From positions 1 through 64,000 of the forward strand of contig VWZW01006868.1 of assembly GCA_013397115.1 (NCBI GenBank): a stretch of DNA of 64,000 nt. Reading direction: 5' to 3'. The DNA is from Edolisoma coerulescens. Taxonomy: Eukaryota; Chordata; Aves; Passeriformes; Campephagidae. The notes below the pieces were generated by a model that searched no databases, had not been told where the DNA came from, and saw only the letters and a list, made by a program, of their open reading frames with translations. The first letter of the stretch is position 1. Every line of letters starts with the position of its first letter. Both the position numbers and the translations under genes were made by a program. Of this stretch, positions 25,836 to 37,758 are shown in pieces.

Positions 25836-28800
25836 CAATCTCAGAAGTGTTAATGACATATTTTATATAAAAATATGTCTTCTGATCTTCTAGCATCAAG
25901 GCCAATAGCAGCTTCAGTTTTACTGAAGGAATCAAGTCCATCCTTGTGTCTCAAATTGTCCATATGGTTTTGAGATGCTCTTTCACTGCTTTTTAAAGGT
26001 ATTTTATAGAAATAATGAGGACTGTTCATAGACATCACTCTTAAGTTTTATGAGTTATGAGACCATGTTGATTTTATTTTTTTAGTCTTATGGAGTCCTT
26101 TCTTGAGCATGTCCTTCATAGTTAAGTCTTTCATAAACAGATTTTTTTCAAAAGAATACTAGTTTTTTTCCTTTATTTGCCTAGCTTGAAGGCCACATGT
26201 CAAACTGCTGCTGTGATAACAATAGCCTGTGAGTTAGACATTCAGAAAGGGTTTCTGACTTAGTAAATTAAAGTTTTGTAACTGCCAATTAAACTGCCTG
26301 TCAGTCGATTATATGGTGCTGCTACACAAATACTGCAAATTCAGGTTTTGAGTCTGGCTTCAGTCTGTGTGGGAAATCTTGTCTTTGCTTCTCTCTTATC
26401 CTTACTCCTTGTTTCACAACTAGAATTGCACTCCCCCTCAGTGGCACTTCATCTCAGGATCTCCGTCTTTCTTACTGTCTAAATTCTCCAAGATCTCTTC
26501 TATTCTTAGAATTTCCCAGTTCTCTGCTCTTAGAAACAGATGAGTAGTAAGGCGAGCCTCAACAGAAATAAATTATTTACTTGGGGATGGGGAAGTTATA
26601 AAAAACAGATATCTGTGAAAATAAACTGGAAAATTTAAGAGAGGTTTTTATGGCATTCAATGATAAAAAACCAGAAACATTTTTCATAATGTGATGTATT
26701 TTCTGGAGGTGAAATGTTATTTCTCATGTTTGAAGCTGTGCAGGTGATAAATATGTTTTAACAATTCTACCACGATATTTATGCACAAGTTTGTTTCATT
26801 CATTTTCTAACTGGTATGCAAAAAAGGTATGTTTAATGTTTGCACCAATATGAGGTCTTTGAAATGGCAATAGTCAGTGCAGACCAGTTACAGCTTTCCT
26901 GGAAACACAAAATATCTTTGTTTTAATTCCACCTCCTCCTGCGGGGTTGCACCTTGGAGCTTTGTTCCACTGAGAACGAAGAGCCCTCCCTCTCTGCTGA
27001 TGGGAGGATCTGAATCTGTGATGTGGATAAGTCAGGGGGCTGAACAAAACCATTTTCAAAGATTTTAACCTCAACTGAGATCTTTACAACAGTGGTAAAT
27101 AGGGTATATTTTCAAAGAGAGGGCTAATGAAAACAGATTTAAGGTGAAAACTGCATGTAGCATTACTGGAATTACTGGAACAAAATATATGGCACTTACC
27201 AAGTGCAATATATGATAATGGGGTTTTTTGACAGACATGAAGTGATGGTTTTCTTGTATGCATGCATACACTGTGATCCTTCATGCCGGGATAGCTCTTA
27301 ACCTTCACTATGTACCATTCTACATCCTCTGTAAAGACGTGGCGTAGCATTATTTATTTATTTGTTCTTTATAACCACCTTTTCCTCTCAAAGAGAAGAA
27401 ACTGGAAATCAGAGAATGTATCTTCCAACTTAAATTAGAGATTTTTAACATTGTAGTTTAGCGGTTTGGGCTATATATAACTCAGGTTTTGCTTTCATGT
27501 CAATTGAATTTACTCACAGATTATAAAGCATAAATACATAGATTTTGGCCAGCTGCAGAATGAAGGCAGCTCCTCTCACAAGTCATATCACACTATTATA
27601 GGAGTGTTGCCATTATCTTCAATCAGCACAATATCAATCCTATCAGCTATTGCTCCCATTTGAACAGTTATTTGCCTAGAGTAATTTTATTACCTTCCAG
27701 CGTGCTAGATGCACGTCTTCCCCAGGGAGAAAAAGAGGCTTTTGTGCAAAATCAGGAGCTGCAGCAATATTCAGAGAAGTGCCAGATAACAGGGAGCATC
27801 AAGCACTGATCATATGGTTGCTCCCAAGCTTGAGCAGCTGCTGGGATATGGAACATTCTGCAGAAGTCATTGAGACTGAGAGGCCGTCTTTAAAAGGTTC
27901 ATTGGACAAGAACAATAAATAAAAGTTTGCTTAATCCAGCCAGCCAGTAATCTCATGAAATGAAGTTTTTCTTTTCATAGTGTGTCAGCACTTGATTGAT
28001 AAAGTAGTTTCAGTCATCTTGAAACAGAGTATTATACTCTTTTGAGATTTCCAGATGTAAGAATATGGATGAAACAAACAAATAATGTGAATAGATCACA
28101 TTGTAATAAAACTGTCCTGACTGACATCGTCCTACTTGTTTCACCCTGCACAGCTAAAAAGGAAACCAAAGATGTGATGTATTCAGGGTAGTTTTAGGAC
28201 TAAGGATTATTTAGAGTGAACAGATTTATCACTATTGGTGTAAGTCTCAGAGAGGAAAAGGAAGATATGAAAGATAAGAGATACAGGATTAATGCAATGG
28301 TTGCTGCATGTAGAATCCTTTTTGTGCATTATTACCCTAGAGTGTACCCCTGTAAAGAACATTTTTGTCTTACCTTCCACCTTCTCCTGAGCCTTCTGTA
28401 TCCCCTTCCTCCATGCCTCAGTCTTCCCAAGAGTCCTCCTCCTTGGTGTGCAAACTCACTTAGGAAAACTAAGCTCTATAAAAGTCAGATTTATACATAT
28501 CTTTACAGGGTTATTCTGAGGTGTACATCTTAGTATGAGCAGAATTGTCTCAGGAGATGCATATTTCTTTTCATTTCTGATAGAGGAAAAGGCTTTTAGC
28601 TCTTTCACCTCACAGCTCCTGAGTTAGAATGGATAAAACTCATGCAGACTTCCCTGTATATGTTTTTGCAAGGTATTACATAACTAGCAGCACAGTCTAA
28701 GAAATTCTTCAGCTCTTATTCATAAACATTATTGGATAAAATTGAGATGTTTACTACATATTTATGAAAAATGTATTTTCACTGCATTTAGGATAGCTAC

Positions 28801-30835
28801 ATGGGTTTGGGAGTGTGAATTGAAATTATAAAAGTGACTAAAGATGCTCAACAACAAATTAAGGAGACAAGAATGGGGAAATGGTGGAAAAGAAAGGACC
28901 GAACATCAAAGTCTCTTGAATACTGATGGGATGATAAACCCAGAGGAATCAGAGAGCAAATGTGTGAAAGGAGCTGAAGGTGGTGAAAGAAAAAACTTTG
29001 AAATGGTAATCAGCTAAAAGTAGTGCTGAATAAAGACAATACTGACTGAAGCCTCTGTTTCTTTTAGAAGTAACCTGCATTGAACACAGGTCCAGGCTAT
29101 GAGAATTCTTACTTGCATTTATGAGCAGCTATTCCCAAAACTAATGCTAGTAATGGCACTAGAAATTCACAAATCTGGGGGAAAGGAGCAATAAAACTAA
29201 TATAATGAAAGATCAATGAAAGTGAGGGAATGTAACTAGAACTATAAAAGAATAATCTTCACTGCTGATGCTCAACCAATACAGGATTATTGCACAGGCA
29301 TTTGTTCTAGGGCATATATAAAACACTCCTTACTACATTCTACTTACAGTTCCCTAAGTCACCAAAGAACCATTTCCCTTGACACAAAAACAGTGTATGT
29401 TACCTGACCTTTCAGAAACAAATGGTATTTTCAGTGCAGCATGAATATATTATTTTTTATTAGTTTAATGAGAGAAAAAAAATTAGAAATGGGGAAAAAG
29501 AAAATCAAAATAACCATAAAATCTTGTTAAGAGAGACTATGGCTTTACCTTAGGGATGGATTATGAAACATTAATTAGGAGCATTTTCAAATGAAGTACA
29601 AAAAGGAATTTATTTTAGATTGTTTAGAAATATTTTTAAAGAGAATAGAAAGGAGTCAGTTCTATTTCAAAATTATAAAAACTATAGTGAAGAGAAATAA
29701 CAGTTTTTTAGTAGAGAAGCAAAATAAATTAAAAAAGGCCCTAGGAAAGTGGTATTTTTTATGTCTTTCCAGTTGTATATTAAGGAGATGTAACTACATT
29801 ACACAGAATGTTATTTTCTGTGCATGCCCCAAAAGTGAAGAGAAAATGCCAAAAAAACCACATCTATCGAACAACCATGTAAGGGTAGGAACAGTAGGTG
29901 GTTAGAGCCTAAAAAGACTAATGTTTCAGCAATAATAGAATCATAATTAATGGTTCAGCCTTTTCCTATTTCCTCATATTATTTAACATCAGTAGCTAGG
30001 AAATCATATGTCAGAACTTTTTTCTTATGAATAATCCTTATCATATTTTATAATCCAGAACCTCCCCAATGCCCTGTGTTTTTACACAATTTAATAAGAT
30101 TTAATAAGAATTTTTTATATTCATAGTACAAAAAGAGAACTCACTTCAGATTTGTCCGTGTTTCCTGATTCCCTAAGACTTCCTCAGTTTTAATTGCAAT
30201 TGTTCACTCAACCCTCTGCTGTTGGTCACCATCATTCTTTTAATTACTTCAGGCTCCCTGCAGCTGATCCCTGTGTGTCTTGGTTGTGGTGCCTAGAGAT
30301 GACCACAATATACCACCTTAAAGGCATATGGATGATGAATAATCCTAAAGGATAGATGGAATGTTGTTTAAAAAAAAAAAAATTATGTGGAAACCTTTCA
30401 AAGCGTACAGTATGAAGGCATGCAGCTGCCTTGATCTCAGAAGTCAGATTTGATCTCAGGAAGAATATGTGCCATGCTGAGCTCCTCACTAGACAGTTTT
30501 ACTTACCACAGAACACATTCTCTCCCTAGTTGCAGGCACCCAGCTCCCACTGACTTTGAAAATGTCAAACTGCATCAAAGTTAGATTCATTTTAAGATCA
30601 ATAACCTACCAGAGGTTCAGGGTAGCCTATACATTTTAGTTTCTCTTTTCCCCAGCTTACAATACAGAACTAAGAGTATATATAGTTTCAGCTTTCTGCT
30701 GAGGGCAGAAGAGAAATCACTGAATCTGTAGGTCTGCACAGTCAGAGCTCTACGGAGTATATTTTATGGGGATGTATAGAAGAATCAGAAGAGGTCTAAA
30801 CTAGGAATGATATGTTGGAAAAAGGGCTCTTGAGA

Positions 30836-31496
30836 ACATGTGGGTGAGGATTAAGGAGCAAACCAGTAGAGGTGACACTGCAGTGGGTGTCTGCTACAGG
30901 CCACCTAACCCTGCAGGACAAGTGGGGGACGCCTTTCACAGGCAAGTAGAAATAGCATCCATGGGGCCCAGCCTGATTATTTGCTGGAGAGTCAGCACAG
31001 CAGGTCGGAAGCAATGCAGTGAGTTCCTCAGCAGCACTGATGGAAACTTCCTGACATAACTGACGGAGGAGCCAGTGCAGACAGAGGCTCTGCTGGACCC
31101 CACGCTCACAAACAAGGAAAGGCTCCTGGGGAGGTGAAAGTCAAAGGCACTCCTGGCTGAAGTGACCATGAGACCACAACCTGGACTCCAGGAGAGCAGA
31201 CTTTGTCCTCTTCAGGGATCTGCTTGGAATAATCCCACAGGATAAACCCCTGGAAGGAAGAGAGGTCCAATAAAGTTCATTGATAAGGAAGGATCACTTT
31301 CTAAAAAGCTCAAAACTGGTCCTTCCTGGACAGCAGAAAGTCCAGAAAAAGTGCCAAGAGTCCTATGCATGAACAAGGAGCTCTTTGCAAAACTCAAACA
31401 TAAAAAAGGGACTACACAGAAAGAGGAAGCTTGGACAGGTAACCTGGAAGGAATATAGAGGCACTGTCCAAGAGTACAGAGACGTGGTTAGACAGA
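30836..31496 (+). pseudogene. CR1 LINE ORF2 relic (endonuclease region)
   Basis: The + strand encodes GDTAVGVCYRPPN near 30870-30909, the characteristic VGVCYRPPN motif of the CR1 ORF2 endonuclease domain. It is followed by ICWR..TAGRKQ and DGNFLT blocks. The usual run between the motif and ICW is shortened, apparently by a deletion of the segment holding the catalytic region. The frame then stops at 31057 and continues in another frame (EEP..TEALLD..LTNKE). Later blocks resemble SDHE and further CR1 spacers up to about 31490. This is a dead internal fragment, and the 3' end of the element is not adjacent. Confidence 0.8.
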
Positions 31497-33429
31497 CCAC
31501 TTCAACTGGAATCTGCTAGGGAGTATCTATGGGTATTTATTTATTTGAATTTGAAGCTAATGTAAATTTTAAACTGAAAACTTTTTGATTGGTTTAATGC
31601 TGCTTTTTTGTGAGAATAATAATCGCTAAATATCAACTTTTGAAAAATTACTTTCTTGGTATACTACAAAAGAAATATAGTAAGGAACCTGGCAGAAAAA
31701 ATAGCTGACATTGATTAAATTTCATACAAAAAGCAATATTTAAAAAGAATTAATCTGACTGGACAGTGAAGAATTTGAAAGCTTTGTTAAGAAATGCTAC
31801 AGAATGGAGGGATGCACAGCAGCTTCTTGTACTTTTAAAAGGCTGAGCCCATGCTCAGCTCTGACCAGTTTCATAAAATATTTCACATCCTACAAAAGTA
31901 CATGAATAAAAATGAGGAACATGAAAGGCCTTGCAGAACCTCCACCAGCTTGTGTGATGGCTTCTATGGGAGCAGTGGGGGTGTCAAATGAGAGGCCTCC
32001 CTGACAGAATATCTTTTATCCAAAACAAAACAAGTAACATTTTCTAAGAGAATTGTTTCCTAAAGATGTTTGTTCTTAAGATTTCATGTGGTTTACAACT
32101 GTTTTATTCTCTCCAAATTTGGATGGTTTTGTTATTTAAACCGTAAGACCTAACTTTCATTCCTCAGGCAAAGAGATACACAAAGCCCAAAGTGCACAGA
32201 TTTAGGATTATAAAACAAAAGCCTAAGAGGCGATGGCTGGTTATTCACAGTAGACATATTAATTCACGGAGATCATTCTTTTATTTACTGTTTTCTGAAG
32301 CTCTGTGCCCCAAGCTTTAAGATGTTTCCTGAATTTATATTACATTTTATTCTCTTGTTTCATCTGAAAATTAAAAAAAGCAATCAAGGTACAATACATG
32401 TATTCCACTATTTCTTACGATTTTTTTTCTTTTTTTTTTTTTTTATGGAAAGGAGAATTGCATGAAGTCACTCATTTCAATCTGCTGAAGTACACAGTCC
32501 CACCACGACCCAGAATTTTGAATTTAGTCTTTGTAGCAGCTGTAAATGCATGCAAATAGCATTGTACTTATCTATTTTTTCTTTAATGTGGAAAATAAGC
32601 ACATTTTTACGCTCTCAAAATGTTTCAGAACACTGAACTTTTCACCAGGAAACTAATTGTCCTTAGCCGTTTTTTCAACTCAGTAAATGTCAAGTCTTAA
32701 ACCTGAACTTCAGCAGCCGGGAACAATGGCTATCAATTGCCTTTCCCCCCCTGCTGCTCCTCATTAACAGCACAAAGTGTGCTTATTTAAATCCATCCTT
32801 ATCACCTAATGTACAAGGAGCAGTGAGTGACTGAATTCAGGAGCTATTAGAGGTACGGCAGATCAGATCTTCTGTTTATTGATTTGTGAAGAACAGCCTC
32901 GCACTGCTTTGACAGCTCTGAGTCAGTGAGAGCAAAGAAAGAAGCTTTTCAGCTCTTGGGAGGAGAATTGCTGGGCAACATTAAAGAGGGTCTTGTAGAA
33001 GCCGGTTTCCTTTGATATGCAGTCAAATTGGCTGTGCTTGGAGTCAAGGTCAGGAGGCTGTGGAAATGCTGTGAATGTGGTGGGGAAATTAAAGGAGTGT
33101 TATTTTAATAAGTATTGTGTGTATGCATGCTGATTGATACAGAAAATTGCCCTTCTCTTTTTGTGAGAACAGCTTTTGATGAAGCAAATGTTGAAAAAGA
33201 AAAGAAAAAGAAAAAGGAGATTGTGTGTCCTTTTGCTGCTGCACTAAATATAGCTGTTTAGATGAGAATCTTCTATTCTTTTTTCTTTTCTTGCCATTTT
33301 TCTTCAGAATCCCAGCCATTCAACAGTTGTTTTAACTCTTCACATTTAAGAGTTTTTTAAACTAGCGGTCTCATTTCTGCTGTTCCATGTAAAAAAGTAG
33401 TAACAATTGCTACTCGCTCACCTTCATGT

Positions 33430-33880
33430 AATTTTTGAATAAATTCTTTGCCCGAGTTCACCGAATGTGGGTTCTCTTTGAGCGCTGAGCACAGAGAGGC
33501 ACCCAAGGGGTCACCTTGGCTCATGCAGCCCCTCATTGCAGAGCAGTTCAGCTGCCGATCAGAGCTCAGAGAAGCACCCCGGGGGAAATTTCCTCCACGG
33601 AACTTGTTCAGTTGAAAATCAGAGCTATGGGCAAGCCTGGGGCAGGATTAAAGCACAGGCAGACCAAGGCTGTTATGTCTCTGTGGTGTTGGTAGGTCCA
33701 AGAGGACAAGATTGATGGATTGACAGAGAGACCATTTTTATGGCTCTTTGCTGAGGCCACTCCTTGTTTGCAGGCACAACTTCAGTAATATGATGGGTGT
33801 GCCTCCTTCCTCCAGCACATCTTGGAGTGGTCCAGCAACTCCAGCACTCCTGGACAGTTGCTGCTGGCTACTTTTTGAGA
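33430..33880. repeat. GC-richer block with internal repetition, possible old LTR
   Basis: The block is more GC-rich than its flanks and starts with an AATAAA at 33439. Two units, 'gttcagctgccgatcagagct' near 33546 and 'gttcagttgaaaatcagagct' near 33607, form an imperfect tandem of about 60 nt. The AATAAA followed by a C/G-rich stretch recalls an LTR R-U5 region, but no clear TG...CA ends or target duplication were found. The nature of the block is open. Confidence 0.25.
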
Positions 33881-34690
33881 ACATGGAAAATATTGAGAAT
33901 TAAACAGCTCATGTTTCCTTCTTGATCTAGGTCTGATTTGAAGTGTGGACATAAACATAAGAGAACACTTTATATGTCATAAAAAATATTCTCAGTTAAA
34001 CCTCAAAAAATTAAAAAAAAAAACAAAAAAACCCCTCAGAATTTAGTAGTAGACCCAAGTTAAATCCATCAAATCCTTATTCTGACTGCAGTGGAGCTGT
34101 TATAAAAATGTTGTCAAAGTCTAACCCCACATTAGGTAAAGCACTGAGAAACTGTTCCTAACAACTGCATGGCAGAGCTTTGCTTTTGTTATTGTTGTAA
34201 TTTGTTTATCTGAACCTGATTATATATTCAGTTCACATGGCTGCATCCAAGTGATGGGAAACAGAACTTGTTCCATCAAATGTTTTCAAAGTCTTTAAAG
34301 AAGAAGGACTTTAAATAACTTTTTTTATTTTACTTGCCAATTTGTTTAGCAGAAGCTGTTTCTGTACCATGTCAATATCACTTAAAATCAGTATAGGATT
34401 TTTAATATTGCCATCTTCAGCCTCGAGTATATTTACTGCACTGCTGTGGTTCTTTCATTTGTTATGATTGAAAGAAGATAAATATTATATAAAACATTGG
34501 ATTAAATAATGTAAATGTGTGTCTTTTCAAGCATGTATCCCCAGTGAAGAAAAGCAACGGTTCATGTATCTCAATTACAGAAAATTCTGATTTTTTTTTT
34601 TTAAGTCAAAATTAGATATAAAAATATTTTGGTCTGTTTAAATCAGATTCTCATATCTTGATAAAGCAATAGCTGACATTTTAGAAATCC

Positions 34691-34710
34691 ATTTATTTAT
34701 TTATTTATTT
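34691..34710. repeat. (TTTA)5 microsatellite
   Basis: Five uninterrupted TTTA-type tetranucleotide units. No other signal. Confidence 0.85.
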
Positions 34711-34785
34711 GTAACATTTCTTGTGGAGAAATACTGTGGAGTTTTACCTAAAAGGTACCCAAATGAAACCCACAGTCCCATCCCA

Positions 34786-34845
34786 TGGAGATTGGACCAG
34801 ATGACCACTGTGGTCCCTTCCAACTTTACCCATTCTGTGATCCTG
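34786..34845 (+). repeat. CR1 LINE 3'-end remnant
   Basis: The sequence 'attggaccagatgaccactg' is followed by 'tggtcccttccaactttacc' and a tail 'cattctgtgatcctg'. This is the usual avian CR1 3' terminus in the sense orientation. Only about 60 nt remain. Confidence 0.85.
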
Positions 34846-37679
34846 CATGTTAAATTCTGGTAATAGTACCTCTAAAGTATCACTTTTTGCATGGCTGGGC
34901 CAATACTACTGAAATCAGAAGAGAATTTTTCCTTCATTAACAGTATATATATCTTTTCTGCCCTTTAAAGCAAGGAAAATGAATGCTGGAATGGGCTTGA
35001 AAATTTTGCAGTTTTCTTCCCACAAGGCTCCAGCTGTTCGTGACAACATTTTGTTCTAACTGCTCTTGGTTCAGAGCATAGCATACAAAAATACAAGGGA
35101 TACTGTTTGTTCTCCTTTTGGAGGAGCCTATTTAACTCAATTTGAAGGAAAAACAAGACAAAATTTAAAATTTGGGAATTACCTATGGCTTGTTTACGAA
35201 AAATAAGAAATAGTTTTACACGTCAGTGAGAATTTTTTTCAAGAATCACAAAACATTTATGGAGATTTACATGGGTTCAAATTCTGTCATTTTATAATTT
35301 ACCTGTTTGTTTTGGTAAAATTAATAGAAACTGACTGCAGTAATCTTCCTTGCTCTACCACCAACAGCAGGTTCATCTTTTATTACCTTTTACCTAAAAG
35401 GTTGTATGCCAATACATCAGCAAGTGGTATTTCCTGGCAGCTAAGTGGAATAACGTTTTGTACTCTCAGGTGATATTTCCTGGAGAATACTCAAGATTTC
35501 TCAGTGTTTTATTCTTCTCTGTATTGACAAAATCTACCTCTAGACAGAGGTATTTCCTGGCTCACATCCAAAGCTGTTCAGTTGGAAAGTTTACCCTGAA
35601 GTGTGTAAGGTATTTTATTTTGCTGATGTACATATGCAGCTAAAAATCTTCAGGTTAATAATTTTGTGCAGTTTGAAGGTCACCTGGATATTTTGAAAGG
35701 ATTGGAATTCTCAGTTTTAACATACTTAGAGCAGTTCTACAGGCTGTGTGCTGGCAGTGGTCATGTGTACTAAAGAGTTCCCATGCTCTTTTCTGATCAC
35801 AGTTTGGCTGTTGAAATTTTCCTATAGGAAACACTGCTCCCCACTGTGTGTTTGCAAAGTTCTCTTTCTCTTTAGGGATCCTTCATGCCAGCAAGTACTT
35901 TTTCCATCCTGATTGACTCAATGAAAAGTATGTACTAATATAAAGGAGGAGCCATATATTTCTTTATTAACCAATAATTCCTAATGACACAATAAGTATA
36001 TTATGAGGTAATTTTAAGACAATTCTAAAGAGTATATACATTTTCATTACATTTTTCCAGTGGTTTTTATTTGCATGTGTTTATGTATGTTTAAGATTAT
36101 CTTTCTAGTCTTCATTGAAAGGTCATTTCTTGGTTAAAAATAATAGCATATCAGTTAATGATTCTGTAGTTAAGCTAATTATACTGATGACCAGAAGCAG
36201 CCCTTTTGTGGTTTTCTATGCACTTACAGAGTTCCCCAGCTTATATCTGTGCAGTGAATTGGGTGTCAACTCAAGCTCAGTCCCTGTATGAAGCACTGCT
36301 TAACAGAACATCTGTCCTTGCAATTCAGTAGGAAGCCAGAGGAGGGAAAAATGACATAGAAATGAAGGAAGCTGCAGGAAAAGCATCTGAAAAGTGGTTT
36401 GAGGAAAGAAAGTAAATGGGCATTTTTGCTTATAATGTTAGTTTTAAAATTGTAAGCAAAGAGATCATGTCTTGGCAATAAATTGCTATTGCTTAGTTAA
36501 ACAAGATTTTGGGGTCTAGGGGTTATCTGGCAAACACACACAGTCATATCAAATAGCTCATTAATTCTATCATTATTTTTCCCTTCTGACTGTATCATGC
36601 CCAGTTACTATACAATAGGTCCCTCCTACCACTAACCAAGAAAATTCCCTGAAAGTTTTAAAATGTGGATTGCTTTTTACTTGTGCAACCTATTTGTTTC
36701 CTTGTTATGTATCTCACAACTAGGCCAATTAAAACACACCAAACACACTCTTCCCTTCTGCTTTGCCAGTGTTGATGGAACACTTTTTCTTACAGGCAAT
36801 ATTTAAGTGAACCTGCTTCCTATCAGTTTATTTATTTATTACAAATCATCACTTTCAAGCATTTTTTCCTTGTTTTATCCAATCCCATTCTAAGGTCTAA
36901 CTTAATGACATCCTTCTAGCATATAGGCTATAAAGGGACTGGTAGATGTCACTCATACACCAGGGAATCTTATTGTAACCATCCCCTTTCAGCTGCTTGC
37001 TTAATACTCCACTTCACTGAGATTTTCAAGGGTAACGATAGAACCAGTCCTAAATTATTGTCTCTGTTCTCATGCAGTACACCAACCCAACAAAACATTG
37101 GGAACCTGCTCTTCAAAGGACTGCTCCAAGGAAAGGGTTGAGGGGCTACAATTTGAGTGATTAAAAGAACAGGGAAATGTTTGTACCAGCTGTCTTTTTT
37201 GGTTAACCTCATTTCAGCACTTGGTTAAAATATGGTTATCCTGTCCACATTAAAAGACATTACTTTTCACATGCTGATTTATAATAGTGTACTTTCAAAA
37301 GTACTCTAGAAGTAGTTTTGGAAAAGTGCTAACAGATGGATGTTCTGACTTCAATATTGACAAGCAGCAGTCATACTCTTTACAGGTACATAAAGTCAGG
37401 CCAATTTGCTATACCTTTATTTATCAGCTTTTTCATTTTCAGCTTCTTCTAGCATCAGTTAAGGTGGGGGACAACCAACAAAAACCAAACTTTTTTTTTA
37501 CGTTCTTTTTTTCCAGTGACCCATTAAATCTCATTTGAAGACCCTGAAGGGTAGCAATTGCTGCAGGAACCTGCTTAATTTTAAACTGAATGTTCACTAA
37601 TAAAAAAAGTGATCTGACTATAATTGCTCTTTGTTTTTTGTCTAGAAAAGAGTAATTTTTTTTTCTCCTCTCTTAACAG

Positions 37680-37758
37680 GTGGCCATTGATGAGCGCATC
37701 AGGCAACTGCATGAAGCTCACAGGGATTTTGGCCCTACTTCACAGCATTTTCTTACAA
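37680..37758 (+). CDS. DMD: Dystrophin exon 61 equivalent (end of spectrin region / hinge 4)
   Basis: This exon of 79 nt (26 codons + 1 nt, phase 0 to 1) encodes VAIDERIRQLHEAHRDFGPT..., ending in SQHFLT plus the first base of a Thr codon. Its splice sites are strong: polypyrimidine tract with ctcttaacag, and donor A|gtgagt. The motif RQLHEAHRDFGP is a signature of the dystrophin/utrophin/DRP2 family just before the WW domain. RQLHEAH fits dystrophin; utrophin and DRP2 have KQLQ. The length of 79 nt equals human DMD exon 61. The six differences from the remembered human residues are all conservative except Ala to Thr. The segment leads into hinge 4, ahead of the dystroglycan-binding module. 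Confidence 0.92.

Larger units (their letters stand above)
6376..37679 (+). other. DMD: DMD intron 60 equivalent (31.3 kb)
   Basis: The intron runs from donor gtatac to acceptor ctcctctcttaacag. I recall human DMD intron 60 as one of the gene's larger introns, at about 96 kb. A 31 kb bird version fits general avian intron shrinkage. The recognisable contents are listed separately: CR1 fragments near 7.1, 9.0, 23.7, 30.8-31.5 and 34.8 kb, a CpG-dense block at 12.4 kb, microsatellites, and two possible retroviral remnants at 25.6 and 33.4 kb. Other stretches longer than 300 nt are AT-rich intron in which I see no gene or known element. These include 7130-9000, 9100-12400, 12670-14880, 15000-20580, 21540-23600, 23770-25550, 25840-30830, 31500-33430 and 34850-37679. 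Confidence 0.85.

Noticed and set aside
29935..29965. 'tagaatcataattaatggtt' resembling an antisense CR1 terminus
   Set aside because: The following bases do not continue into CR1 sequence, so the match is too short to support.
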